From: Chondrilla cf. caribensis
Taxonomy: Eukaryota; Porifera; Demospongiae; Chondrillida; Chondrillidae
Reading direction: 5' to 3'
Length of the DNA stretch: 64,000 nucleotides
Assembly (NCBI GenBank): GCA_964020155.1
Contig: OZ026555.1
Location: 5,197,295 to 5,261,294, forward strand
Under the pieces are notes generated by a model. It worked only from the letters and a program-made list of their open reading frames with translations, made no database searches and was not told the origin of the DNA. Both the position numbers and the translations under genes were made by a program. Below are positions 1 through 11,646 of the stretch, in pieces (the stretch's first letter is position 1; every line of letters starts with the position of its first letter).

Positions 1-202
1 AGCCTGTCTTCTGTCTGTCTTTCCGTCAGCCTGTCTTCTGTCTGTCTTTCCGTCAGCCTGTCTTCTGTCTGTCTTTCCGTCAGCCTGTCTTCTGCCTGTC
101 TTCTGTCTGTCTTTCCGTCAGCCTGTCTTCTGTCTGTCTTTCCGTCAGCCTGTCTTCTGTCTGTCTTTCCGTCAGCCTGTCTTCTGTCTGTCTTCATCTG
201 TA
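1..202. repeat. 27-bp minisatellite, about 7 copies
   Basis: A pyrimidine-rich 27-bp unit beginning agcctgtcttctgtctg is repeated almost perfectly. One copy carries an 11-bp internal duplication. It lies in the intron upstream of the first visible exon of the gene ending at 1021 and is cut by the window edge. Confidence 0.95.
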
Positions 203-290
203 CATCTGTTGGTTTGTCTGTCTGTCTGCTTTGCACACTTCCACATATGTGTGCCCCCTGTCATATTTCACTCAATCCCGTCTCCTCTAG

Positions 291-1021
291 AATGAGGAGA
301 ATGAGACTTAGGAAAAAGCTGCAAGAAAGCTCAGAGCAACGAGGTCCGGAAGATGTTCTGGCTGTGATGAGAGCAATGTCCCCTTTGTCTCCAATGTTGA
401 GGAGAGAGGTAGGGACGCCCCCCATATCTCACATGGGGTAACATACGTACTACTGTCATGTACATGTGTGTTCGTCTATAAACTATACTGTACGTGTGTA
501 CTCATCTGTACACTATACTATACATGTTGTGTGTTCATCAGTACACTATCCTGTACATATCTATATCCATCTGTACGTACATACACTGTCTTGTACATGT
601 GTGTTCATCTGTACACCGTCATGTACGTACATGTGTGCATTCATCTGTACACTGTCAATCCTGCTACACCAGACTGTACTATTTTCTGTTTACTCTTTTC
701 TCAATTGAAGCAGCAGCAGAAAGTGGTGTCCGGCCCTCATTCCACTCAGCGAAGAGACTCTAAAGATAACAGTAAATCGGTCACCTTTGCTGACCAAGTA
801 GCCAAGGCAGCTCTTCTGAATAAGCGTAGCAATTCGGCTATAGAAATTGACATCGATGCTGCCATCAACAAAAAAGACCAGCTCCCTACAAACAGGGGCT
901 ACAAGGAAGTCAACATTGACAAAGCGATGGAAGACACATCGCTCTCCTTGGAGGTGAACATTGACGAGGCTATACAGAAGAGAGGGCCAAAATCTCATAA
1001 AGGAATTATGAAGCGCCATTG
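291..1021 (+). CDS. C-terminal part of an unrecognised gene (two last exons)
   Basis: Two joined exons, 291-408 and 711-1021, are supported by a pyrimidine-rich acceptor ending ctctag, a donor gtaggg and an acceptor after ttgaag. The frame is continuous across the junction and ends in TGA. The visible 142 residues are hydrophilic and highly charged, with no membrane segment. The first exon is basic (RRMRLRKKLQ). The second holds KSVTFAD, which fits the RVxF-type docking motif for protein phosphatase 1, and three similar acidic repeats (EIDIDAAI, EVNIDKAM, EVNIDEAI). The upstream exons lie outside the window. I do not recognise the family; it looks like the cytoplasmic tail or disordered end of a larger protein. 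The PP1-docking idea rests on the short motif alone. Confidence 0.6.
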
Positions 1022-1560
1022 ATGTCTGTCATACAAATGCCAATTAAATCATATTAAATTTAGTGTATTATTGTGTTTTGTATGGATTTATATAATTATT
1101 AATTTGTGTACAGTCAATATATATAATACATTGCTTGGTGAGTGTAGTATATATTAATATTTGCTTATCGTCGCACATAATAGCACCAATGCCAAACATG
1201 CACATCTCCAAGTGGAGGTGTCACAGACAGTGTGGTGACCAGGGAGACTGCTGCCTGGTCACAACACTCTAGTACAAAGATATTGTATGCTGTACATAAT
1301 TTAATTGCATATGATAATATAATATATAACAGTGATAATAGAGAGGAAAGTGGACATACTCTACATGTGCAATGCACATGTACGTATGTAGGTGCTCTAA
1401 TCAAATTCAGAGAATTTAATAGGGTGGATGACACTAAGCACCTTTTGGTGTAGGTCTGGTAGAGGAGGCCAGTCAAGCTGATATTCTGTCCAGACCTAGC
1501 TTGGGATGGAAACCGAATTATGGAACACTCCCCATCTCTGTATGTGGCCTGTAACCTAGC
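1022..1560. other. 3' flank with a 15-bp hairpin
   Basis: This is the AT-rich 3' flank of the preceding gene. The only structure I see is an inverted repeat, 1229-1243 against 1254-1268 (14 of 15 paired, 10-nt loop). Copies of the motif aagcacct near 1433 and 1570 look like diverged edge fragments of the satellite array that follows. Confidence 0.5.
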
Positions 1561-4500
1561 TACATTAGGAGGTGCTTACTATTTGCAACGTATGAGAGAG
1601 AATAAGGTTAAAAATGCTAAGCACCACCCCCCCCTTCCCATGAGCTATGCAAAAAGGTGCTTAGCGTTATTTCTCTTATACTCTAACATACATTGAAAAA
1701 ATATTAAGCACCTCCAGAAGTATCTCAGATTATAGGCAACAGACGGAGATGGGAATTGTTTCATAAGTTAGTTTACATCCACAGATAAGTCTGGTTAAAA
1801 TATCATGTTGACGCGCCCACTCTCCCATGAGCTATACAATAAGGTGCTTAGTGTTATTTCTCCTATACTGTACCATACATATCAAAAATATCAAGTTGAC
1901 ACGGTCTCTCTCATATGCCCTGACTAGATCAGTCTAAAATATCAAGTTGACATGCCCCCTCCCCCATGAGCTATGCAAAAAGGTGCTTAGCGTTTTCTCT
2001 CCTATACTCTCCCATACATTGAAAAAATATTAGCTGGGGTTACGGGTCACCCATTGAGATGGGAATTGTTTAAGAAGTTAGTTCACATCCCCAGCTAGGT
2101 CTGTCTAAAATATCAAGTTGACACGCCCCCTCCCCCATGAGCTATGCAAAAAGGTGCTTAGCGTTTTCTCTCCTATACTCTCCCATACATTGAAAAATTA
2201 AGCACCTTCCAATGTAGCTGGGGTTACGGGTCACCCATTGAAATGGGACATGTTTCAGAAGTTAGCTCACATCCCCAGCTAGGTCTGTCTAAAATATCAA
2301 GTTGACACGCCCCCTCCCACATGAGCTATGCAAAAAGGTGCTTAGCGTTTTCTCTCCTATACTCTCCCATACATTGAAAAAATATTAAGCACCTTCCAAT
2401 GTAGCTGGGGTTACGGGTCACCCATTGAGATGGGAATTGTTTCAGAAGTTAGCTCACGTCCCCAGCTAGGTCTGCCTCAAATATCAAGTTGACACGCCCC
2501 CTCCCCCATGAGCTATGCAAAAAGGTGCTTAGCGTTTTCTCTCCTATACTCTCCCATACATTGAAAAAATATTAAGCACCTTCCAATGTAGCTGGGGTTA
2601 CGGGTCACCTATTGAGATGGGAATTGTTTCAAAAGTTAGCTCACGTCCCCAGCTAGGTCTGCCTCAAATATCAAGGTGACACGCCCCCTCCCCCATGAGC
2701 TATGCAAAAAGGTGCTTAGCGTTTTCTCTCCTATACTCTCCCATACATTGAAAAAATATTAAGCACCTTCCAATGTAGCTGGGGTTACGGGTCACCTATT
2801 GAGATGGGAATTGTTTCAAAAGTTAGCTCACATCCCCAGCTAGGTCTGCCTAAAATATCAAGTTCAAACACCCCCTCCCCCATGAGCTATGCAAAAAGGT
2901 GCTTAGCATTTTCTCTCCTATACTCTCCCATACATTGAAAAATTAAGCACCTTCCAATGTAGCTGGGGTTACGGGTCACCCATTGAAATGGGACATGTTT
3001 CAGAAGTTAGCTCACATCCCCAGCTAGGTCTGTCTAAAATATCAAGTTGACACGCCCCCTCCCCCATGAGCTATGCAAAAAGGTGCTTAGCGTTTTCTCT
3101 CCTATACTCTCCAGTGAAAAAATATTAAGCACCTTCCAATGTAGCTGGGGTTAAGGGTCACCTATTGAGATGGGAATTGTTTCAGAAGTTAGCTCACATC
3201 CCCAGCTAGGTCTGCCTAAAATATCAAGTTGACACGCCCCCTCCCACATGAGCTATGCAAAAAGGTGCTTAGCGTTTTCTCTCCTATACTCTCCCATACA
3301 TTGAAAAAATATTAAGCACCTTCCAATGTAGCTGGGGTTACGGGTCACCCATTGAGATGGGAATTGTTTCAGAAGTTAGGTCGTGTACCCAGCTAGGCCT
3401 GCCTAAAATATCAAGTTCAAACACCCCCTCCCCCATGAGCTATGCAAAAAGGTGCTTAGCGTTTTCTCTCCCATACTCTCCCATACATTGAAAAAAATTA
3501 AGCACCTTCCAATGTAGCTGGGGTTACGGGTCACCCATTGAGATGGGAATTGTTTCAGAAGTTAGCTCACGTCCCCAGCTAGGTCTGTCCAAAATATCAA
3601 GTTGACACGCCCCCTCCCCCATGAGCTATGCAAAAGGTGCTTAGCGTTTTCTCTCCTATACTCTCCCATACATTGAAAAAATATTAAGCACCTCCTTCCA
3701 ATGTAGCTGGGGTTACGGGTCACCCATTGAAATGGGACATGTTTCAGAAGTTAGCTCACATCCCCAGCTAGGTCTGTCTAAAATATCAAGTTGACACGCC
3801 CCCTCCCACATGAGCTATGCAAAAAGGTGCTTAGCGTTTTCTCTCCTATACTCTCCCATACATTGAAAAAATATTAAGCACCTTCCAATGTAGCTGGGGT
3901 TACGGGTCACCCATTGAGATGGGAATTGTTTCAGAAGTTAGCTCACGTCCTCAGCTAGGTCTGTCCAAAATATCAAGTTGACACGCCCCCTCCCCCATGA
4001 GCTATGCAAAAAGGTGCTTAGCGTTTTCTCTCCCATACTCTCCCATACATTGAAAAAAATTAAGCACCTTCCAATGTAGCTGGGGTTAAGGGTCACCTAT
4101 TGAGATGGGAATTGTTTCAGAAGTTAGCTCACGTCCCCAGCTAGGTCTGCCTCAAATATTAAGTTGACACGCCCCCTCCCCCATGAGCTATGCAAAAAGG
4201 TGCTTAGCGTTTTCTCTCCTATACTCTCCCATACATTGAAAAAATATTAAGCACCTTCCAATGTAGCTGGGGTTACGGGTCACCCATTGAAATGGGAATT
4301 GTTTCAGAAGTTAGTTCACGTCCCCAGCTAGGTCTGTCCAAAATATCAAGTTGACACGCCCCCTCCCCCATGAGCTATGCAAAAAGGTGCTTAGCGTTTT
4401 CTCTCCTATACTCTCCCATACATTGAAAAAAATTAAGCACCTTCCAATGTAGCTGGGGTTACGGGTCACCCATTGAAATGGGAATTGTTTCAGAAGTTAG

Positions 4501-7500
4501 CTCACGTCCTCAGCTAGGTCTGTCCAAAATATCAAGTTGACACGCCCCCTCCCCCATGAGCTATGCAAAAAGGTGCTTAGCGTTTTCTCTCCTATACTCT
4601 CCCATACATTGAAAAAAATTAAGCACCTTCCAATGTAGCTGGGGTTACGGGTCACCCATTGAAATGGGAATTGTTTCAGAAGTTAGCTCACGTCCTCAGC
4701 TAGGTCTGTCCAAAATATCAAGTTGACACGCCCCCTCCCCCATGAGCTATGCAAAAGGTGCTTAGCGTTTTCTCTCCTATACTCTCCCATACATTGAAAA
4801 AAATTAAGCACCTTCCAATGTAGCTGGGGTTACGGGTCACCCATTGAAATGGGAATTGTTTCAGAAGTTAGCTCACGTCCTCAGCTAGGTCTGTCCAAAA
4901 TATCAAGTTGACACGCCCCCTCCCCCATGAGCTATGCAAAAGGTGCTTAGCGTTTTCTCTCCTATACTCTCCCATACATTGAAAAAAATTAAGCACCTTC
5001 CAATGTAGCTGGGGTTACGGGTCACCTATTTAGATGGGAATTGTTTCAGACGTTAGCTCACGTCCCCAGCTAGGTCTGTCCAAAATATCAAGTTGACACG
5101 CCCCCTCCCACATGAGCTATGCAAAAAGGTGCTTAGCGTTTTCTCTCCTATACTCTCCCATACATTGAAAAAATATTAAGCACCTTCCAATGTAGCTGGG
5201 GTTACGGGTCACCTATTGAGATGGGAATTGTTTCAGACGTTAGCTCACGTTCCCAGCTAGGTCTGTCTAAAATATCAAGTTGACACGCCCCCTCCCCCAT
5301 GTGCTATGCAAAAAGGTGCTTAGCGTTTTCTCTCCTATACTCTCCCATACATTGAAAAAAATTAAGCACCTTCCAATGTAGCTGGGGTTACGGGTCACCC
5401 ATTGAAATGGGAATTGTTTCAGAAGTTAGCTCACGTCCTCAGCTAGGTCTGTCTAAAATATCAAGTTGACACGCCCCCTCCCACATGAGCTATGCAAAAA
5501 GGTGCTTAGCGTTTTCTCTCCTATACTCTCCCATACATTGAAAAAATATTAAGCACCTTCCAATGTAGCTGGGGTTACGGGTCACCCATTGAGATGGGAA
5601 TTGTTTCAGACGTTAGCTCACATCCCCAGCTAGGTCTGCCTCAAATATTAAGTTGACACGCCCCCTCCCCCATGAGCTATGCAAAAAGGTGCTTAGCGTT
5701 TTCTCTCCTATACTCTCCCATACATTGAAAAAATATTAAGCACCTTCCAATGTAGCTGGGGTTACGGGTCACCCATTGAAATGGGAATTGTTTCAGACGT
5801 TAGCTCACATCCCCAGCTAGGTCTGCCTCAAATATTAAGTTGACACGCCCCCTCCCCCATGAGCTATGCAAAAAGGTGCTTAGCGTTTTCTCTCCTATAC
5901 TCTCCCATACATTGAAAAAAATTAAGCACCTTCCAATGTAGCTGGGGTTACGGGTCACCCATTGAAATGGGAATTGTTTCAGAAGTTAGCTCACGTCCCC
6001 AGCTAGGTCTGCCTCAAATATTAAGTTGACACGCCCCCTCCCCCATGAGCTATGCAAAAAGGTGCTTAGCGTTTTCTCTCCTATACTCTCCCATACATTG
6101 AAAAAATATTAAGCACCTTCCAATGTAGCTGGGGTTACGGGTCACCCATTGAAATGGGAATTGTTTCAGAAGTTAGTTCACGTCCCCAGCTAGGTCTGTC
6201 CAAAATATCAAGTTGACACGCCCCCTCCCCCATGAGCTATGCAAAAAGGTGCTTAGCGTTTTCTCTCCTATACTCTCCCATACATTGAAAAAAATTAAGC
6301 ACCTTCCAATGTAGCTGGGGTTACGGGTCACCCATTGAAATGGGAATTGTTTCAGAAGTTAGCTCACGTCCTCAGCTAGGTCTGTCCAAAATATCAAGTT
6401 GACACGCCCCCTCCCCCATGAGCTATGCAAAAGGTGCTTAGCGTTTTCTCTCCTATACTCTCCCATACATTGAAAAAAATTAAGCACCTTCCAATGTAGC
6501 TGGGGTTACGGGTCACCTATTTAGATGGGAATTGTTTCAGACGTTAGCTCACGTCCCCAGCTAGGTCTGTCTAAAATATCAAGTTGACACGCCCCCTCCC
6601 CCATGAGCTATGCAAAAGGTGCTTAGCGTTTTCTCTCCTATACTCTCCCATACATTGAAAAAAATTAAGCACCTTCCAATGTAGCTGGGGTTACGGGTCA
6701 CCTATTTAGATGGGAATTGTTTCAGACGTTAGCTCACGTCCCCAGCTAGGTCTGTCCAAAATATCAAGTTGACACGCCCCCTCCCACATGAGCTATGCAA
6801 AAAGGTGCTTAGCGTTTTCTCTCCTATACTCTCCCATACATTGAAAAAATATTAAGCACCTTCCAATGTAGCTGGGGTTACGGGTCACCTATTGAGATGG
6901 GAATTGTTTCAGACGTTAGCTCACGTTCCCAGCTAGGTCTGTCTAAAATATCAAGTTGACACGCCCCCTCCCCCATGTGCTATGCAAAAAGGTGCTTAGC
7001 GTTTTCTCTCCTATACTCTCCCATACATTGAAAAAAATTAAGCACCTTCCAATGTAGCTGGGGTTACGGGTCACCCATTGAAATGGGAATTGTTTCAGAA
7101 GTTAGCTCACGTCCTCAGCTAGGTCTGTCTAAAATATCAAGTTGACACGCCCCCTCCCACATGAGCTATGCAAAAAGGTGCTTAGCGTTTTCTCTCCTAT
7201 ACTCTCCCATACATTGAAAAAATATTAAGCACCTTCCAATGTAGCTGGGGTTACGGGTCACCCATTGAGATGGGAATTGTTTCAGACGTTAGCTCACATC
7301 CCCAGCTAGGTCTGCCTCAAATATTAAGTTGACACGCCCCCTCCCCCATGAGCTATGCAAAAAGGTGCTTAGCGTTTTCTCTCCTATACTCTCCCATACA
7401 TTGAAAAAATATTAAGCACCTTCCAATGTAGCTGGGGTTACGGGTCACCCATTGAAATGGGAATTGTTTCAGAAGTTAGCTCACGTCCCCAGCTAGGTCT

Positions 7501-9130
7501 GTCCAAAATATCAAGTTAACACGCCCCCTCCCCCATGAGCTATGCAAAAAGGTGCTTAGCGTTTTCTCTCCTATACTCTCCCATACATTGAAAAAAATTA
7601 AGCACCTTCCAATGTAGCTGGGGTTACGGGTCACCTATTTAGATGGGAATTGTTTCAGACGTTAGCTCACGTCCCCAGCTAGGTCTGTCTAAAATATCAA
7701 GTTGACACGCCCCCTCCCACATGAGCTATGCAAAAAGGTGCTTAGCGTTTTCTCTCCTATACTCTCCCATACATTGAAAAAATATTAAGCACCTTCCAAT
7801 GTAGCTGGGGTTACGGGTCACCCATTGAGATGGGAATTGTTTCAGAAGTTAGCTCACGTCCTCAGCTAGGTCTGTCCAAAATATCAAGTTGACACGCCCC
7901 CTCCCCCATGAGCTATGCAAAAAGGTGCTTAGCGTTTTCTCTCCCATACTCTCCCATACATTGAAAAAAATTAAGCACCTTCCAATGTAGCTGGGGTTAA
8001 GGGTCACCTATTGAGATGGGAATTGTTTCAGAAGTTAGCTCACATCCCCAGCTAGGTCTGTCTAAAATATCAAGTTGACACGCCCCCTCCCCCATGAGCT
8101 ATGCAAAAAGGTGCTTAGCGTTTTCTCTCCTATACTCTCCCATACATTGAAAAAATATTAAGCACCTTCCGATGTAGCTGGGGTTACGGGACACCCATTG
8201 AGATGGGAATTGTTTCAGAAGTTAGTTCACGTCCCTGACTAGATCAGTCTATATTATCAAGTTAACACGCCCCCTCCCCCATGAGCTATGCAAAAAGTTG
8301 CTTAGTGTTTTCTCTCCTTTATTCCCCCATACATTGAAAGAATATTAAGCACCTTCCAATGTAGCTGGGGTTACGGGTCACCCATTGAAATGGGAATTGT
8401 TTCAGAAGTTAGCTCACATCCCCAGCTAGGTCTGTCTATATTATCAAGTTAACACGCCCCCTCCCCCATGAGCTATGCAAAAAGGTGCTTAGCGTTTTCT
8501 CTCCTATACTCTCCCATACATTGAAAAAATATTAAGCACCTTCCAATGTAGCTGGGGTTATGGGACACCCATTGAGATGGGAATTGTTTCAGAAGTTAGT
8601 TCACGTCCCTGACTAGATCAGTCTATATTATCAAGTTAACACGCCCCCTCCCCCATGAGCTATGCAAAAAGGTGCTTAGCGTTTTCTCTCCTATACTCTC
8701 CCATACATTGAAAAAATATTAAGCACCTTCCGATGTAGTTGGGGTTACGGGACACCCATTGAGATGGGAATTGTTTCAGAAGTTAGTTCACATCCCTGAC
8801 TAGATCAGTCTATATTATCAAGTTGACACGCCCCCTCCCCCATGAGCTATGCAAAAAGTTGCTTAGTGTTTTCTCTCCTTTATTCCCCCATACATTGAAA
8901 GAATATTAAGCACCTCCTTCCAATGTAGCTGGGGTTACGGGTCACCCATTGAAATGGGAATTGTTTCAGAAGTTAGTTCACGTCCCCAGCTAGGTCTGTC
9001 TAAAATATAAAGTTGACACTCCCAGTCCTAGCCTTCTCCCATGCTCTACCATACATTGGTAAAAACATTATGCACCTCAGGATGTAGCTAGGGTGAGGGG
9101 CACATACAGAGACGGGAATTGTTTCATAAG
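1560..9130. repeat. Satellite array, ~185-bp monomer, about 40 copies, with higher-order repeat
   Basis: Monomers of about 170-188 bp are repeated head to tail. Each has a core atgagctatgcaaaaaggtg, a motif ctctcctatactctcccata and the segment gtagctggggttacgggtca. Each monomer has two internal inverted repeats: aaggtgctta against taagcacctt, and tagctgggg against ccccagcta. Copies in the middle are nearly identical; copies at both ends (1560-1950 and 8960-9130) are diverged, as expected if unequal exchange homogenises the centre. Private variants recur at a fixed offset of 1,676 bp (nine monomers): gttcccagc at 5249 and 6925, and catgtgctatg at 5298 and 6974. No long reading frame crosses it. 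Confidence 0.95.
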
Positions 9131-9230
9131 TTAGTTTACATCCACAGCTAAATCTGGTTTAATTATCATGTTGATACGACCCCTATGCAAAAATTACCAT
9201 TTCCGTCTGTTGCCCATAACCCTAGCTACA

Positions 9231-9655
9231 TTTGGAGGTGTTTTGATTTTTATTGGTTACCATAGCCTCCCACCCAGTGTCCAGGTGTCACGTAAGAATC
9301 CCCAATATTCGTGTTTGTACAAATGTGGAGGTGCTACAGACGTTTCACAAGAATTAATATGTAGACTTTGGACTTAATGTATATTTCCATGACAACCACA
9401 AAGCAAACAACCAGCTTTCATACAAGACCCTGATTGCGCCGTGTTGTTGCAGTGCGAGGCCTAGGGAGGCTGGGTGGAATGGGTCACTTGGAACACTGGC
9501 CTCGAGCACTGAAGAACAGTACTATTGATACAATTTCATGTCCGTATTATCTCCACAGGGAGGTGATTCAATTCTCGCAGATATCTGTCCTCAGCTAAAG
9601 AGGCCCACTCCAAGTTGCCAATAAATCATTGCGTAACGTTTAGTGCTGAGGAAAA
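9231..9655. other. Upstream flank of THOC7
   Basis: Unique-looking sequence between the decayed edge of the satellite and the THOC7 start codon. It presumably holds the promoter and 5' untranslated region. I see no TATA box or other motif that I can defend. Confidence 0.4.
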
Positions 9656-10135
9656 ATGGCGTCGGAAGGTAACCGGCTTGTTCATGAAGTGCAGCAATAA
9701 TGCAGTCTTACGTCGCAATGTTTACCGTGTTATGTACTTGTTCGTATTACAATTCCATAGAAGACATTATAAGGAAAAGGTTACTTGTAGATGGAGATGG
9801 TGTGTCCAATGATGATCGAAGACTGAACGGTCTTATCAGAACAGCCGTGAAGTGGTGCAGTGAAAAGGCAGATGTTGCTTCTGATGAAGAGAGGTAAGGG
9901 TGTGTGCTATTAATTAAACCTTTAGCTGTTAGAGTCTCTATGGTGGAATATGCTCGGTTATTCAGTTTCACATTCGTTTGTGCACTTTCTTGTCCAAGCT
10001 ACCAGAAGATGTTGTTCACCTTGGAACAATGTGACTTCTCCTTTCAGAAGACACACTTGATTTTAGAAATGAATAAAGGAGAAATGGACCGGTATAGTGT
10101 ACTCAGTGGGGAAATAGGTATGAAGTAGGTTTTGT

Positions 10136-10173
<38 letters not shown>

Positions 10174-10987
10174 TGTGTGTATGTGTGCGTGTGTTTGTGT
10201 GCGTGTGTTTGTGTGTGTGTGTGTGTGTGTTTGTGTGTGTATTTTGTGTATGTGTGATGTGTGTCCTTATCATACATACATGTGATTTAATCATAGACAC
10301 TCTAAACTACGTAACCTAGTTTAGAGTGTCTATGATTTAATGCACTAGAGCAAAGTATAAGGGAGTGTCAGGACAACATTGTTACTGCACGTGGCAACCT
10401 CAAGACTGCAAGGGAGATACGCAAGAACAGACAGCAGTATGATGCCCTTGCCAAGGTCATCCAACAGCATCCAGACAGAATCAGAACACAAGATGAGATC
10501 AGAGGACTGCAGCGTGAATTACACCACTTGAAAACCACCCGAGAAGGCCTTATTAGCAAGGTTAGTCTTGTTAGTGGGAGGTGGATGTGTGGGTGGGTAT
10601 CGTACGGGGGATATAACTAGTGTGTGTTTTATTGTTGAGAATTCTGTATTTGGATTAGGGCTACATACATGTGGGGCATTTGTAGTGGTCATAATTCTCA
10701 AGTCAACTGTGCATAGAGTGATACTGTAGGGACAACTCCCGGGAGAGGACAGGGGTCCACCATGGGATGGTAGTCTTGAGTGGTGTTCTACAGCATCCTT
10801 CCTCGTCCTCAAACTCTCGTTGTCTTCTTTGTCTGTTGCACAGTTGGAACTCAGGAAGAGGCAGTTCCATCTACTGGTCCACTCAATTCATGAACTGCAA
10901 CGACTCCTTGAAGACGAGGAGGCAAATCAAGACCCATGTACTGACCTTCCTACTGACGAGAGTGACAATGTTATGGATGATTCTTGA
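9656..10987 (+). CDS. THOC7: THO complex subunit 7
   Basis: THOC7 is a coiled-coil subunit of the THO/TREX complex, which packages nascent mRNA and couples transcription to nuclear export. Five exons (9656-9668, 9761-9893, 9999-10117, 10349-10560, 10844-10987) give 206 residues, close to the usual ~204. Family hallmarks in order are EDIIRKRLLVDGDG near the N terminus, RRLNGLIRTAVKWC, YQKMLFTLEQCDFS, the strongly conserved NRQQYDALAKVIQQHPDR, and LELRKRQFHLLVHSIHELQ. The C-terminal half is an extended helix, as in the family. The first exon codes for only four residues plus one base, so the start rests on the ATG at 9656 and its phase match. Intron 3 carries a (GT)n tract and a perfect 21-bp inverted repeat just before the acceptor of exon 4. 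Confidence 0.95.
10134..10250 (+). repeat. (GT)n microsatellite in THOC7 intron 3
   Basis: Interrupted GT repeats begin about 17 bp after the donor of exon 3, on the sense strand of the gene. Confidence 0.95.
10289..10337. repeat. Perfect 21-bp inverted repeat in THOC7 intron 3
   Basis: Arms 10289-10309 and 10317-10337 are exact reverse complements around the 7-base loop cgtaacc. The right arm ends 11 bases before the exon at 10349, so the hairpin covers the region where a branch point and pyrimidine tract would be expected. Confidence 0.95.
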
Positions 10988-11646
10988 CACAACACTCCAC
11001 TGTAAAATGTGCAGCTTTTAATAGATGTGTTCATTGGATATCGGATATTGGTGCTGAGCATGGGATCAGCTGTAATTTTCCAATTGATCATCGATGCATG
11101 GTAATCAATTGATTAATCAAGTAATCACTGGATGATATCATGTTGGTGGAACTGGAAGCCACTCCTACCATATTGGGTTAGGGAGTTACCCAATAGACTT
11201 GATATGGAGTCTTGAGACTGGCTAGCCACTTCCGGGACCTCTCAAAATACGAGTTATCCCAAAGGAAGTTCGGGTAATAATGTGGAGGTGGTTGCCTGTT
11301 ATTAATTAATTTTCAGCACTACTAAGGATTTTCAGGTTTGATGTTGACATTGATTGATCCTTCCAACACTATTGAATACTCTGATCATCGCATATCACCT
11401 CCCAACTGTCGCTGTTGAAATGTTAGCAGACCTACACCAAATATGCACGACCATTGACTGACGTGGACATATTATATACACTTACAGTAGTGCTTCATAC
11501 AGATTGTAATTGGATTAATCGTATGACAGTAGATATGGGATGCATGCATTGAAACATGAGGTAAGCCTCTAGCTCACAGTGTCAGAACTGTTGGAATAAC
11601 AGGTATAAAATTAATGTATAAACTTGTGACAAAGACACAACACAAC
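10988..11646. other. Convergent intergenic region, THOC7 to Rab32-like gene
   Basis: The 3' flanks of two converging genes. A palindromic AT-rich stretch lies near 11085-11125 (attgatcatc, aatcaattgattaatcaa). I see no gene. Confidence 0.5.

Noticed and set aside
1560..9130. CRISPR-like array
   Set aside because: The repeats are contiguous ~185-bp monomers without unique spacers, in a eukaryotic genome.
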